In this document: in pieces, positions 6,803-14,297 of the stretch | Layout: the number at the start of each line of letters is the position of its first letter | Numbering within the stretch: the first letter of the stretch is position 1 | From: JANRLJ01 sp034437895 | Lineage (GTDB): Bacteria; Chloroflexota; Anaerolineae; Aggregatilineales; Phototrophicaceae | Assembly: GCA_034437895.1 (NCBI GenBank) | Contig: DAOTTO010000209.1 | Coordinates: 1 to 20,366 of the forward strand | Direction: 5' to 3' | DNA length: 20,366 nucleotides | Made by a program: the position numbers and the translations under genes | The notes under the pieces: model-generated | What the model saw: only the letters and a program-made list of their open reading frames with translations | The model's database searches: none | Told to the model about the DNA's origin: nothing

Positions 6803-8569
6803 TTACAGACCCAAAAGCGCCGCGACAGACGGCGGGATCAGAACTGCGTCGATGACATGAACAACGCCATTGCTTGCCGCAATATCGGCAGTCGTAACGT
6901 TGACAGTGCCATTGAGGACAACACTGCCACCTTCGACTGAGACAACAATCGACTCGCCAACCAAGGTTGCGAGTTCGGTCTCACCAGCGATGTCTTCGCC
7001 GGAAAGCGCACCCTCCACCACATGATACAGCAGCACTTGCGTGAGCAGATCAGTTTGTGTCAGGGCGGTATCCACATCTACGCCGAGTGTTTCAAGCAGG
7101 GCGGTAAATGCCGCGTCAGTCGGGGCAAAAACGGTGATGGGGCCTTCGGCGCTCAGGGCTTCCAAAATCGCCGGATCGGAGGCTTGCACAACCGCTAAGA
7201 GGATGGTGAATTCCGCTGGGTCAGCTTCGGTTGCGGCGATCACAAGATCGGCAATGGTGCCGGCGGCGGCTTCTTCGGTAGCAGGTGCTTCTGTCGCTTC
7301 AGGAGTTGCTTCAACAACAGATGCTTCCGTTGCTTCGGCGGAACCCGCGTCAGAGCTGCTTGCCGGGTCGCGGTAGATCGGGCGACCACTGTTAATCAGG
7401 GCAACATCTTCTGCACTAATTGAAGAGACGAACACTTGAGGATCAGCGGCGGTCCCGTAAGCGGCGACAAAGTAGTAATACAACGGTTCCAGTTCAGTGC
7501 CGGGGGCATCAATCAAGGTGATATCGCTGCCAGCCACGCTGGTGATAACTGACAGATCGTAAGAACCAGCCGGAACTTTGGCGCTGAAAGTATTCGGGTA
7601 GAACAGATCGCGGACGAGTGCATCTTCACCAGCCAAGACATCCACTGCGGGTGCATCCGGGATGGAGTGCAGGACAGTCACATAGCTTTCGCCGTCATCC
7701 AGATCAGGCAGAATTTCTGAGACGACATTCGCAGTCAAGCTGCCATTGGCACGTAAACCTGTTGCCGCAATCGTCACCCAACGGTTGGGGTTGAAGTCTA
7801 CCGTGATGGGGCCGACAAGGGCTTGGTCAACAGTTGAGCCGGCATTGGTCACAGCGATTTCGTAGCTGCCTGATGGCAGACGCGCCCATTCGGTCACATC
7901 GCCGTATTGCAGTTGAGAGATGAAACGCTCACCGTTGACGAAAACATCAACGCTGCGAATATCCCCGGCAAAATGGGCAACACGAACACTGGTGAAGGTC
8001 GGGCGGGCGGCGGCTGCTTCCGCGGCGGCGGCGGCTTCTTCGAGTTCCGCGATAATCACACCCGGCAGGATGACCTGATCGATGACGTGGACAACACCAT
8101 TGCTGGCACCTACATCAGCGAGGATCACATCGGCGACACTGTTGAGCGTAATCGTGCCATCGCTGACCGTTATGCCGATACCCGTACCTGGCAACGCACT
8201 GGGGATAATCTGATCGTTCAGTTCCGCCAATTGGCTAGAGAAATACGTGCCTGGCACCACATGATAGGTCAGGATTTGCGTGAGCAGCTCACGATTCGCC
8301 AAAACATCAGCGAGGCCAAGGTTATAATTTTCCGTCAAAAAGGTATCAAGGTTGGCAAAGGCTGTATTTGAAGGGGCAAATACAGTAATGGGTCCCGCGC
8401 CGCTTAGGGCTGCTGCTACGGACGGATCTGCTGCCTGAACTGCCGCAACAAGTGTGGACAGATCAGGTGTGGCTACTGCGACATCAACGACGGTACCCTG
8501 TGCAAAGACAGGCACTGCCGAGAGGATTAGCAGCATTAAAACTACTGCGAGTATAGAAAACTTACGCAC
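6803..8569 (-). CDS. Secreted fasciclin-DUF4397-fasciclin protein
   Basis: A 588-residue exported protein. Residues 1-23 are a signal peptide ending in VFAQ. FAS1 domain 1 is at about 27-170, with the typical ITVFAPSNTAF, YHVVPG and ASNGVVHVIDQVILP motifs. Residues 193-395 form a DUF4397 region in two related halves (VRVAHFAGDIRSVDVFVNG and VTVLHSIPDAPAVDVLAGE). A Glu/Ala/Thr-rich linker (402-436) leads to FAS1 domain 2 at about 437-588, with ITVFAPTDAAF, YHVVEG and ASNGVVHVIDAVLIP. FAS1 domains mediate cell-surface adhesion. Start is GTG at 8569 behind a perfect AAGGAGGAG (8575-8583) at 5-nt spacing, so high expression is likely. There is no visible sortase or membrane anchor. The 194 nt upstream carry no ORF. 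Confidence 0.95.
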   Translation of the reverse strand: MRKFSILAVVLMLLILSAVPVFAQGTVVDVAVATPDLSTLVAAVQAADPSVAAALSGAGPITVFAPSNTAFANLDTFLTENYNLGLADVLANRELLTQILTYHVVPGTYFSSQLAELNDQIIPSALPGTGIGITVSDGTITLNSVADVILADVGASNGVVHVIDQVILPGVIIAELEEAAAAAEAAAARPTFTSVRVAHFAGDIRSVDVFVNGERFISQLQYGDVTEWARLPSGSYEIAVTNAGSTVDQALVGPITVDFNPNRWVTIAATGLRANGSLTANVVSEILPDLDDGESYVTVLHSIPDAPAVDVLAGEDALVRDLFYPNTFSAKVPAGSYDLSVITSVAGSDITLIDAPGTELEPLYYYFVAAYGTAADPQVFVSSISAEDVALINSGRPIYRDPASSSDAGSAEATEASVVEATPEATEAPATEEAAAGTIADLVIAATEADPAEFTILLAVVQASDPAILEALSAEGPITVFAPTDAAFTALLETLGVDVDTALTQTDLLTQVLLYHVVEGALSGEDIAGETELATLVGESIVVSVEGGSVVLNGTVNVTTADIAASNGVVHVIDAVLIPPSVAALLGL

Positions 8570-8763
8570 GTTGACTCCTCCTTAAAAAGTAGGGTACAAA
8601 AAGAGTACTTAAAATACGCTAACAGGGTAACATACAGCGGCCAATTTACCAAATTCACACATGCCTCTAATCAGCCTGCTTAAGGCGAATCTTAGACAAA
8701 TGTGAATATGGAATAAGTGGTTATGACCTTGTTCTCTCACAGATTAGGCCAAAAATGGGGCTT

Positions 8764-9201
8764 TTACTCATTTTCTTCGAGCGTAGGACTTCCTGCTACA
8801 GCATAAACAAGTATACCAATCGAGGAGATTACATAGCTAAAAATCATACCAATCGCCTGCAAGGGACCCATCAAAATGACACTTTCAGCCGTATTGGTAT
8901 GTGATCCAAAGCCTAATACATCTGCCAAGCTTGCCATTGCCGCCATCACCAAGCCCGTCATCGCCAGCCTCGTGCCGATTTGCTGCCCAAGATTAGAATG
9001 TGAGTTGGCATAAAATGTAAATTTTACGTAAAGCAGTGCGCCAAAAATCAGAAGCGAAAATCCTAGCAGGATGGCAAAAATCTGCACGATTCCCACACCA
9101 ACCGTCGGTGGTAAGCCGGTCACGGCGGGGAAGACCCCCATAAATGCCAACATTGCGCCGAGCGCGCCGACTGCGATGCCTAACTGTGAAACCCGTACCA
9201 T
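8764..9201 (-). CDS. Four-helix membrane protein of unknown function
   Basis: About 145 residues with four hydrophobic helices: the first begins at residue 5 (LGIAVGALGAMLAFMGVF), then VGIVQIFAILLGFSLLIFGA, then TRLAMTGLVMAAMASLAD, then GMIFSYVISSIGILVYAVAG. I do not recognise the family and no catalytic motif is visible. The dipeptidase stop TAA is followed directly by an in-frame GTG (9207) and, 6 nt later, by ATG (9201). The GAGG that overlaps the dipeptidase end is 9 nt from the ATG but only 3 nt from the GTG, so the ATG is preferred. Either way translation is probably coupled to the dipeptidase. Confidence 0.8.
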   Translation of the reverse strand: MVRVSQLGIAVGALGAMLAFMGVFPAVTGLPPTVGVGIVQIFAILLGFSLLIFGALLYVKFTFYANSHSNLGQQIGTRLAMTGLVMAAMASLADVLGFGSHTNTAESVILMGPLQAIGMIFSYVISSIGILVYAVAGSPTLEENE

Positions 9202-9207
9202 AAACAC

Positions 9208-10284
9208 TTACCTCGTTGGCAGGGATTCGCGTAATTTACGTAGCATATTGCCGCCTAGAATGGCCGTAATATCGTCCTCATTATAGCCGCGCTGCCGCAG
9301 GGCTTTGCCGAGATACCAGAGATCAGCCGTCGTATCGATCTCCGCCGGGGTACTTTCCGCACCGAAGCCGCCATCAAAATCGCTGCCTAGCCCAACATGC
9401 GCGGCGCTCCCTGTGAGTTGGCAGACATGATCGATAATATCCACCACTCTTGAAAAAGTGACCCCGTTTTTGGGGTCGGTCTTGCTCCATTTACCGTCCA
9501 AGAAATTATTGAGCATCACAATGCCCATCACACCGTCGCGCTCGGCAAGGCGGCGGATCATTACATCGGTGAGATGCCGATCTGTATCACAAAAATGGCG
9601 CGGGTTACTGTGGCTGGCGATGACCGTCCCCGTATAACGATCCAACGCCTCTAAAAAGGCAATTTCCGCCATGTGGGATAAATCCAGAATGGCGTTGAAG
9701 TTTGCCATCACCTCTAAAAGTTCGCGTCCCAGCGGCGTTAAAGGTCCCGGCGCACCCGTCCCAGCGGAATAACGCGATGCCTGCCACGCTGGCCCTACAA
9801 TTCGCACACCGCGTTCATACCATTCCTCAAATTGGCGTGGTTCGATGATAGGGTCGGCATTTTCCATCAGAATCACCAACCCCTGCTGGCGATCTTTGAC
9901 CGTTTTATCGTCACCCCATGTTGCTAAGACCGAGTCTAAATCGACTTGACTCCGAATCAGCCGAATTTGCCCACTATCGTCTGCCAAGCGCTGGTAGGTG
10001 TCCATCTGCTGCAAGGCCAGTCGATATGCGCCGGAAATATCGTCATACATGACGGTTTTCCAAGGGGCAGGGCGAGGGCTGCGTGGCGCAACGAATAAAG
10101 TCACAAAAACAACCGCCACCCGCCCGGCAATCGCTTCCGGTAGGCCGAGTGTGGCGATGCCTGCTTGTGCCGGAATATCAGTGGAAGTTTCTAATTGACG
10201 TTTTCTTAAAGCGGATTGGCGATAATCGCGCCCAAAACAAACCGCGTTATAAGCAATATCCTGATGTGCATCAACGAGTATCAA
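9208..10284 (-). CDS. Membrane-dipeptidase family (peptidase M19) hydrolase
   Basis: A 358-residue zinc dipeptidase of the renal dipeptidase family, which cleaves dipeptides, often D-containing. With the start used here all five metal ligands of the family can be placed: His7 and Asp9 (DAHQD), the bridging Glu141 (LMENAD), His204 (DLSHM) and His225 (ASHSNP). The substrate-side signature HVGLGSDFDG and the C-terminal GGNMLRKL are also typical. The open frame extends to 10350, but a TTG at 10284 has a perfect AGGAGG 6 nt upstream and puts the metal motif at residues 5-9, the usual distance; the extra 22 residues are not conserved-looking. No signal peptide, so cytoplasmic. It is followed without gap by a four-helix membrane protein. 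Confidence 0.93.
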   Translation of the reverse strand: MILVDAHQDIAYNAVCFGRDYRQSALRKRQLETSTDIPAQAGIATLGLPEAIAGRVAVVFVTLFVAPRSPRPAPWKTVMYDDISGAYRLALQQMDTYQRLADDSGQIRLIRSQVDLDSVLATWGDDKTVKDRQQGLVILMENADPIIEPRQFEEWYERGVRIVGPAWQASRYSAGTGAPGPLTPLGRELLEVMANFNAILDLSHMAEIAFLEALDRYTGTVIASHSNPRHFCDTDRHLTDVMIRRLAERDGVMGIVMLNNFLDGKWSKTDPKNGVTFSRVVDIIDHVCQLTGSAAHVGLGSDFDGGFGAESTPAEIDTTADLWYLGKALRQRGYNEDDITAILGGNMLRKLRESLPTR

Positions 10285-10290
10285 AACAAA

Positions 10291-10296
10291 CCTCCT
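10291..10296 (-). promoter_or_regulatory. Ribosome binding site that fixes a TTG start
   Basis: The plus-strand CCTCCT reads AGGAGG on the minus strand and ends 6 nt before the TTG at 10284. No comparable site lies ahead of the upstream ATG at 10350, so the dipeptidase most likely starts at TTG. Confidence 0.75.
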
Positions 10297-10453
10297 CGCG
10301 CAAGGTACGACGCGTGGATGATTGTAAGCTTGATAAGCGAAAAAATCCAAATGATGGTTTTACGACGAATCAAAAAGTTATAATCAAGTTGTCATTTTGC
10401 TGTAACAATTTGGCGCTATTCTAAGCCGAATTACTAAACTGGAAGAGGTTATT

Positions 10454-12103
10454 ATGGAAGCAACTAAAAAACCGAGTCTTCTCACCGGAGCGCTGGTCGG
10501 GGGCATGTTGATGATTGCCTTGATCGCGTTGTTTTTCCTCGCATTTCGTCTGCTGGGTCTACCTTTTGCGCCGTTTGATGTCATCTTTCCGGGGATTCGT
10601 GATCTTACGCCCGGTGACTTGATTACTTTTGTGATTGATACGATTGTTGATCTGATTGGTACTTTTAATTTAGGTCGTACCGATGCGGCGGCGAAAACAA
10701 TTGAACAATTAATGGCGCTCGGTATGACGTTGGGCATCGGGGTCGTCACTGGCGCAGTTGTGTTTAATCTGGCGAACCGGATGAAAGTCAAAAATCGCTT
10801 TTTACCCGGTCTGTGGGCGGGGATTATCCTCGGCGTTGTGATGATCCTCTTTTTCACAGCCAGCGGTCTAAGCGTTTCCGCCGATCAATTTATCAGCGCG
10901 TTATGGCTTTTTGTGGCATTTGTCGGTTTTGGTGTAGCGTTAAGCTGGATTTATTACGATCTTTCCGTCCTACGTTTGCCTTCTGAGGCTGCTACTGGAA
11001 CACAACAAGGGCTTGATCGCCGTGAATTTATTGTGCGCGTGGGCGGCGCGACAGCAACATTAACTGTACTTGGCACCGGGTTAGGGGCATTGTTGGAGGG
11101 GACAGGGCAGGACGCGGCATCCAGCACAATTGTTATCCCAGAAACCACACCGCAAGCTGTCGCATCGACAGTGACGTTATCGGACGCAACCTATGTGGCT
11201 GATTTGGAAGCGGCGGCTGGTACAAGACCTGAATATACACCGCTGGACGATCATTATCGCATTGACATCAGCGCCCGTCCGCCTGCGCTTGATGCTTCGA
11301 GCTGGCGTTTGCGAATTAGTGGTCTAGTGGATGCGCCTGTAGAGATGACGCTGGACGAGATCATCAATAATTTTGATCCGATGGAACAACTGATTACGAT
11401 GGGCTGCATCTCGAATCGTGTCGGCGGTGACCTCATCAGCACGACACGCTGGACAGGGGTTCGGATGCAAACACTGATTGATAGCTGGAACCTCAAGCCA
11501 GAAGCGACTCACTTACGCATCTCTTCCGCAGACGGTTTTGATGAATATGTCGATTTAAGCACCATCCGCGATGATGACCGCGTCATGTTGGCGTATGCGT
11601 GGGATGGGCAAGCGCTTAAGCAGAAACATGGCTTCCCGGTACGGATTTACATCCCCGATCATTACGGCATGAAACAGCCAAAATGGATTACCGATATTGA
11701 AGTGGTCGATAGCTGGGACGAAGGCTATTGGGTGCGGCGTGGTTGGTCGGTGACGGCCTTTGTTCAAACGACGGCAGTGCTTGATACGGTTGCCTCCAGC
11801 GCGGTATTCGAGCGTGACGGGCAGCAGCTTGTTCCGGTTGGCGGCATCGCTTGGGCAGGAGCGCGTGGCATCGCCCAGGTTGAAGTCAGCGTGGATGAAG
11901 GCGAATGGCAGGCAGCGCAGCTTAAAACGCCACAATCTGAATTAACGTGGGTGATCTGGCGCTACGATTGGCCTTTCGCGGAAGGGAATCATACGTTCCG
12001 TGTGCGCTGCGTGGATGGTACAGGCACTCCGCAAACCGAATCGGTGCAGGATGTCCGCCCTGATGGCGCGACAGGCATCCATTCGATGCGTGCGAGTCTG
12101 TAA
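10454..12103 (+). CDS. Membrane-anchored molybdopterin oxidoreductase, sulfite oxidase family
   Basis: A 549-residue protein. Residues 10-34, 83-104, 116-138 and 145-169 are membrane helices. A twin-arginine motif (DRREFIVRVGG, Arg189-Arg190) precedes a fifth helix at about 197-214, as in Tat-exported enzymes. Residues 265-430 are the oxidoreductase molybdopterin domain: WRLRISGLVDAPVEMTLDEI, the candidate Mo-ligand Cys318 in TMGCISNRVGG, the TRWTGV motif, and HGFPVRIYIPDHYGMKQPKW. Residues 445-540 are the Mo-cofactor dimerisation (Ig-like) domain. No heme or haem-binding b5 domain is present. SD AGAGG lies 5 nt before the ATG. Substrate is uncertain: sulfite, or oxidised side chains as in the MsrP relatives. 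It is divergent from the dipeptidase; TATAAT at 10379-10384 may belong to its promoter, with a poor -35. Confidence 0.92.
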   Translation: MEATKKPSLLTGALVGGMLMIALIALFFLAFRLLGLPFAPFDVIFPGIRDLTPGDLITFVIDTIVDLIGTFNLGRTDAAAKTIEQLMALGMTLGIGVVTGAVVFNLANRMKVKNRFLPGLWAGIILGVVMILFFTASGLSVSADQFISALWLFVAFVGFGVALSWIYYDLSVLRLPSEAATGTQQGLDRREFIVRVGGATATLTVLGTGLGALLEGTGQDAASSTIVIPETTPQAVASTVTLSDATYVADLEAAAGTRPEYTPLDDHYRIDISARPPALDASSWRLRISGLVDAPVEMTLDEIINNFDPMEQLITMGCISNRVGGDLISTTRWTGVRMQTLIDSWNLKPEATHLRISSADGFDEYVDLSTIRDDDRVMLAYAWDGQALKQKHGFPVRIYIPDHYGMKQPKWITDIEVVDSWDEGYWVRRGWSVTAFVQTTAVLDTVASSAVFERDGQQLVPVGGIAWAGARGIAQVEVSVDEGEWQAAQLKTPQSELTWVIWRYDWPFAEGNHTFRVRCVDGTGTPQTESVQDVRPDGATGIHSMRASL

Positions 12104-12123
12104 GTGAATTAAATTGTTTGGCG

Positions 12124-12152
12124 GGGACATGGTATACGTTATGCCATGTCCC
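12124..12152. terminator. Hairpin after the molybdopterin oxidoreductase
   Basis: GGGACATGGTATA (12124-12136) pairs with TATGCCATGTCCC (12140-12152), a 13-bp stem with one T:G wobble and loop CGT, beginning 20 nt after the stop. No strong T-run follows on plus (AAAATGTA), so a Rho-independent role is likely but not certain. Confidence 0.6.
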
Positions 12153-12185
12153 AAAATGTAGACTCGCGAAAGTAATTTGAATAAA

Positions 12186-12292
12186 TTGAACCACCAAGAC
12201 ACCAAGAACACCAAGTTTTTATTTCAGGCAAAGCCAAAAACGTACTTATCTTTTTTATTTTTCTCTGCGAACTTCGCGTCTCTGCGGTTCAA
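12186..12292. repeat. 107-bp interspersed noncoding repeat with imperfect terminal inverted repeats
   Basis: Ends TTGAACCACCAAGAC (12186-12200) and GTCTCTGCGGTTCAA (12278-12292) are inverted repeats with 12 of 15 positions matching. Inside the left half are three spaced CCAAG units (ACCAAGACACCAAGAACACCAAG pattern, 12192-12215), and the right half has the TCTCTGCGAACTTCGCGTCTC block. No ORF. From memory, the CCACCAAGACACCAAG and CTCTGCGTCTCTGCGGTT halves recur in many environmental bacterial genomes; not tested here. It sits between convergent genes. Confidence 0.7.
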
Positions 12293-12343
12293 AAAGAATT
12301 TCTTAGGCCTTGTTCTAAGCGTTAATTAAAAAATACATATTCG

Positions 12344-13477
12344 TCATCCTTTAGCCAAGCGTTCTCTAATTTGCATGACGGCGATTTCGGCTTCGACATT
12401 AAAATTATACATCGCGCCCTTCCCCTGATAAAACACACCTACCAAATATAATCCGGGATAACCGACCACCTCGCGTCCATTGGGATGTGTGCTGAAGTCG
12501 CGGACAGGCCAGCCGTGTGCATCTTTTTTGCCGTGATAATCCAAGTGTTGATACAGCACTGGACGATACCCCGTTCCTAAAATGACCGCATCAACCGGAT
12601 AGCGTGTGCCATCCTGCATTTCGATTCCTTGTTGATAGAATCGAGCAGGCGCATCAATCGGCTGCACTTTGCCTGCCCGTACCGCGTCAATCAAGGCTTT
12701 AGCCCGTGCGCCTCCTGCTGCCGATGTATCATTTCCCGGTGGTGGGGTTTTGATGCCGAGTCGGTTTAAATTGCGATAAGGTGTGTTCTGGAGTTTTTCG
12801 GTCAAGGGCGCAAGGAAGGGCAGTTTTTCGCCGAGTATCATCCACGCATGTTTGGGCAAGCCGGAAGGATAACGCGGGCGTAGGACGACACCGGTACGCT
12901 GTGCAAATAAAACCGGCTTCGCGGCATAATCACCCAATTCCGTCGCAATATCACAGCCACTTGGCCCATTTCCTATGACGACGACTTTTCGCCCGATAAA
13001 AGGCGCCGGCTCCGCATAATCGTGGGCATGAAGCAGGAGTCCGGTATACTCTGTCATGCTTGGAATAGTGGGTGTGTAAGGATTATTAAAGCGTCCGCTG
13101 GCGGAAATAATTGCCCGGTACCACGCGCTGCCTTCGCTGCTTTCCAACCGCCACCCATTATTTTCTTGGCAAATCTTATGAATCGTCACACCGAGATGAA
13201 TATTAAAGTTATGCCGTTGGGCATAATCCACCAGATAGCGATGATACTGCCGTCCTGTAGGAAAAATGCCATAATGCAGCGGGAATTTTAGTTCCGGCAG
13301 GTGCGAAAAAAAGCGTGTTGTGTTCAGCCGCAGCGAAGGATAAAGGCTGTTCCAGGTCGAAGCGATGACGCTGGACTTATCTACTACGCGATAAGAAATG
13401 CCAGCGCGTTCCAAGTAATATGCGCTGGCGATTCCGGCTGGCCCCGCGCCGATAACGAGTACATCTTCTCGTTGCAT
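12344..13477 (-). CDS. Flavin-containing monooxygenase-like NAD(P)/FAD oxidoreductase
   Basis: A 377-residue flavoprotein. The FAD Rossmann motif VIGAGPAGIASAYYLE is at residues 8-23, the NAD(P)H motif VVVIGNGPSGCDIATEL at 165-181, and between them the FMO-identifying sequence F/Y-x-G-x3-H-x3-Y is met by YTGLLLHAHDY (144-154). The C-terminal GTGYRPV and GLYLVGVFYQGKGAMYNF agree with the family. Such enzymes use NADPH and O2 to oxygenate soft nucleophiles (N, S) or do Baeyer-Villiger chemistry; the substrate here is unknown. Length is short, like bacterial YUCCA/CzcO-type members. ATG at 13477 has a weak AAGG about 12 nt upstream. It is the last gene of the four-gene leftward cluster, 26 nt after the TIR-like gene. 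Confidence 0.9.
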   Translation of the reverse strand: MQREDVLVIGAGPAGIASAYYLERAGISYRVVDKSSVIASTWNSLYPSLRLNTTRFFSHLPELKFPLHYGIFPTGRQYHRYLVDYAQRHNFNIHLGVTIHKICQENNGWRLESSEGSAWYRAIISASGRFNNPYTPTIPSMTEYTGLLLHAHDYAEPAPFIGRKVVVIGNGPSGCDIATELGDYAAKPVLFAQRTGVVLRPRYPSGLPKHAWMILGEKLPFLAPLTEKLQNTPYRNLNRLGIKTPPPGNDTSAAGGARAKALIDAVRAGKVQPIDAPARFYQQGIEMQDGTRYPVDAVILGTGYRPVLYQHLDYHGKKDAHGWPVRDFSTHPNGREVVGYPGLYLVGVFYQGKGAMYNFNVEAEIAVMQIRERLAKG

Positions 13478-13503
13478 TGAGCATCTTGCCTTTGTTATTA
13501 TGC

Positions 13504-14280
13504 TTACTGCCCGTTGGCGGCGGCTGTGACCGTTGCGAGAAGCCGATCATGCACTACTGTCGAGACATTTTCTAAAGTTGCCGGGAAGTTGGTTGCTTCC
13601 TCGCTGCTGCGCGGGATAAATGTACCGTCTACGCCGCCCGCAATTGCTGTCGCTGTTGCAATGAGTTCCATCAGTGCTTTTGTCGGGATATTTTCGACGG
13701 TTGCCGGGAAGTTAACCGCGTCTTCGGTGCTGCGGGGGAGCGCTTCGTCAATAAAATAATTGCGTGTCAGAATAATCTGAGTCTCCACACTTGCGAATTC
13801 ATCGGCTGGCGCTTGTACCCTGTCGCTGCCGACTGCCCAAATACCAACCACAAAAAAGGCAATCACGATCCCACCGATTAAATAACCAACGCGGCGGTTC
13901 GCATCGCGGCGTGTCGGGGTCAAGATCGCCATCGGTGGCGGTGCATCTGGGGCGGACAGCATATTCACGCGTTCCAAGAGAGTTTTTGCATCGTATCGCT
14001 CACTAAAATCGACTGCCTGCAAATTGTTTAGCAGGCGAGGTAAGCCGACTTTGGCAGCAAGCACCGGAATAATGTGCTGATTGTTCTCCAGTGCTTTAAC
14101 GACATTTTGTTGAAATCCCGAATCTTCGAGTGCTTTGGGCGAAAGCACAGCGACTGTCACCGCTTCTCGTCCTGCTTGTACAGTTTCGCCTATTTGTACA
14201 CCAGCGGCTGATAAGTCACTGCGGATACGTCCAGCGAGGGCAGCATCGGTAGGGGTATTTAAAAGCGTTACAATCGACAT
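13504..14280 (-). CDS. Degenerate TIR-like, single-pass membrane protein with duplicated C-terminal motif
   Basis: A 258-residue protein. Residues 1-105 resemble a shortened TIR_2/Toll-type fold: beta start SIVTLLNT, a helix TDAALAGRIRSDLSAAG, core strand TVAVLSPKALEDSG, and HIIPVLAAKVGLPRLLNNLQ leading to a short VDF strand. The segment between the first helix and the core strand is shorter than usual. At the place where TIR NADases have S-x-W-C-x-x-E, this protein has SGFQQNVV, so the catalytic Glu is absent. One membrane helix at 131-150 follows basic residues, so residues 151-258 should be outside. That part carries two copies of a 40-residue unit. ATG at 14280 has AAAGG 10 nt upstream. 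It lies 17 nt after the CopC-CopD gene. Confidence 0.8.
   Translation of the reverse strand: MSIVTLLNTPTDAALAGRIRSDLSAAGVQIGETVQAGREAVTVAVLSPKALEDSGFQQNVVKALENNQHIIPVLAAKVGLPRLLNNLQAVDFSERYDAKTLLERVNMLSAPDAPPPMAILTPTRRDANRRVGYLIGGIVIAFFVVGIWAVGSDRVQAPADEFASVETQIILTRNYFIDEALPRSTEDAVNFPATVENIPTKALMELIATATAIAGGVDGTFIPRSSEEATNFPATLENVSTVVHDRLLATVTAAANGQ
13516..13752 (-). repeat. Tandem 41-residue repeat inside the TIR-like protein
   Basis: Residues 182-200 (PRSTEDAVNFPATVENIPT) and 223-241 (PRSSEEATNFPATLENVST) match at 13 of 19 positions with an offset of 41 residues, and the following helices (LIATATAIAG and LLATVTAAAN) also agree. The unit therefore arose by duplication. I do not know a named domain with this motif. 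Confidence 0.85.
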
Positions 14281-14297
14281 ATAGATAGACCTTTCTA

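Noticed and set aside
7907..8371. 154-codon plus-strand open frame inside the fasciclin gene
   Set aside because: Gly/Arg-rich with no motif; the minus strand encodes unmistakable FAS1 and DUF4397 domains.
10384..10857. 157-codon minus-strand open frame over the start of the Mo oxidoreductase
   Set aside because: Basic, Ser/Arg-rich composition typical of an antisense frame; the plus frame has clear membrane helices and an SD.
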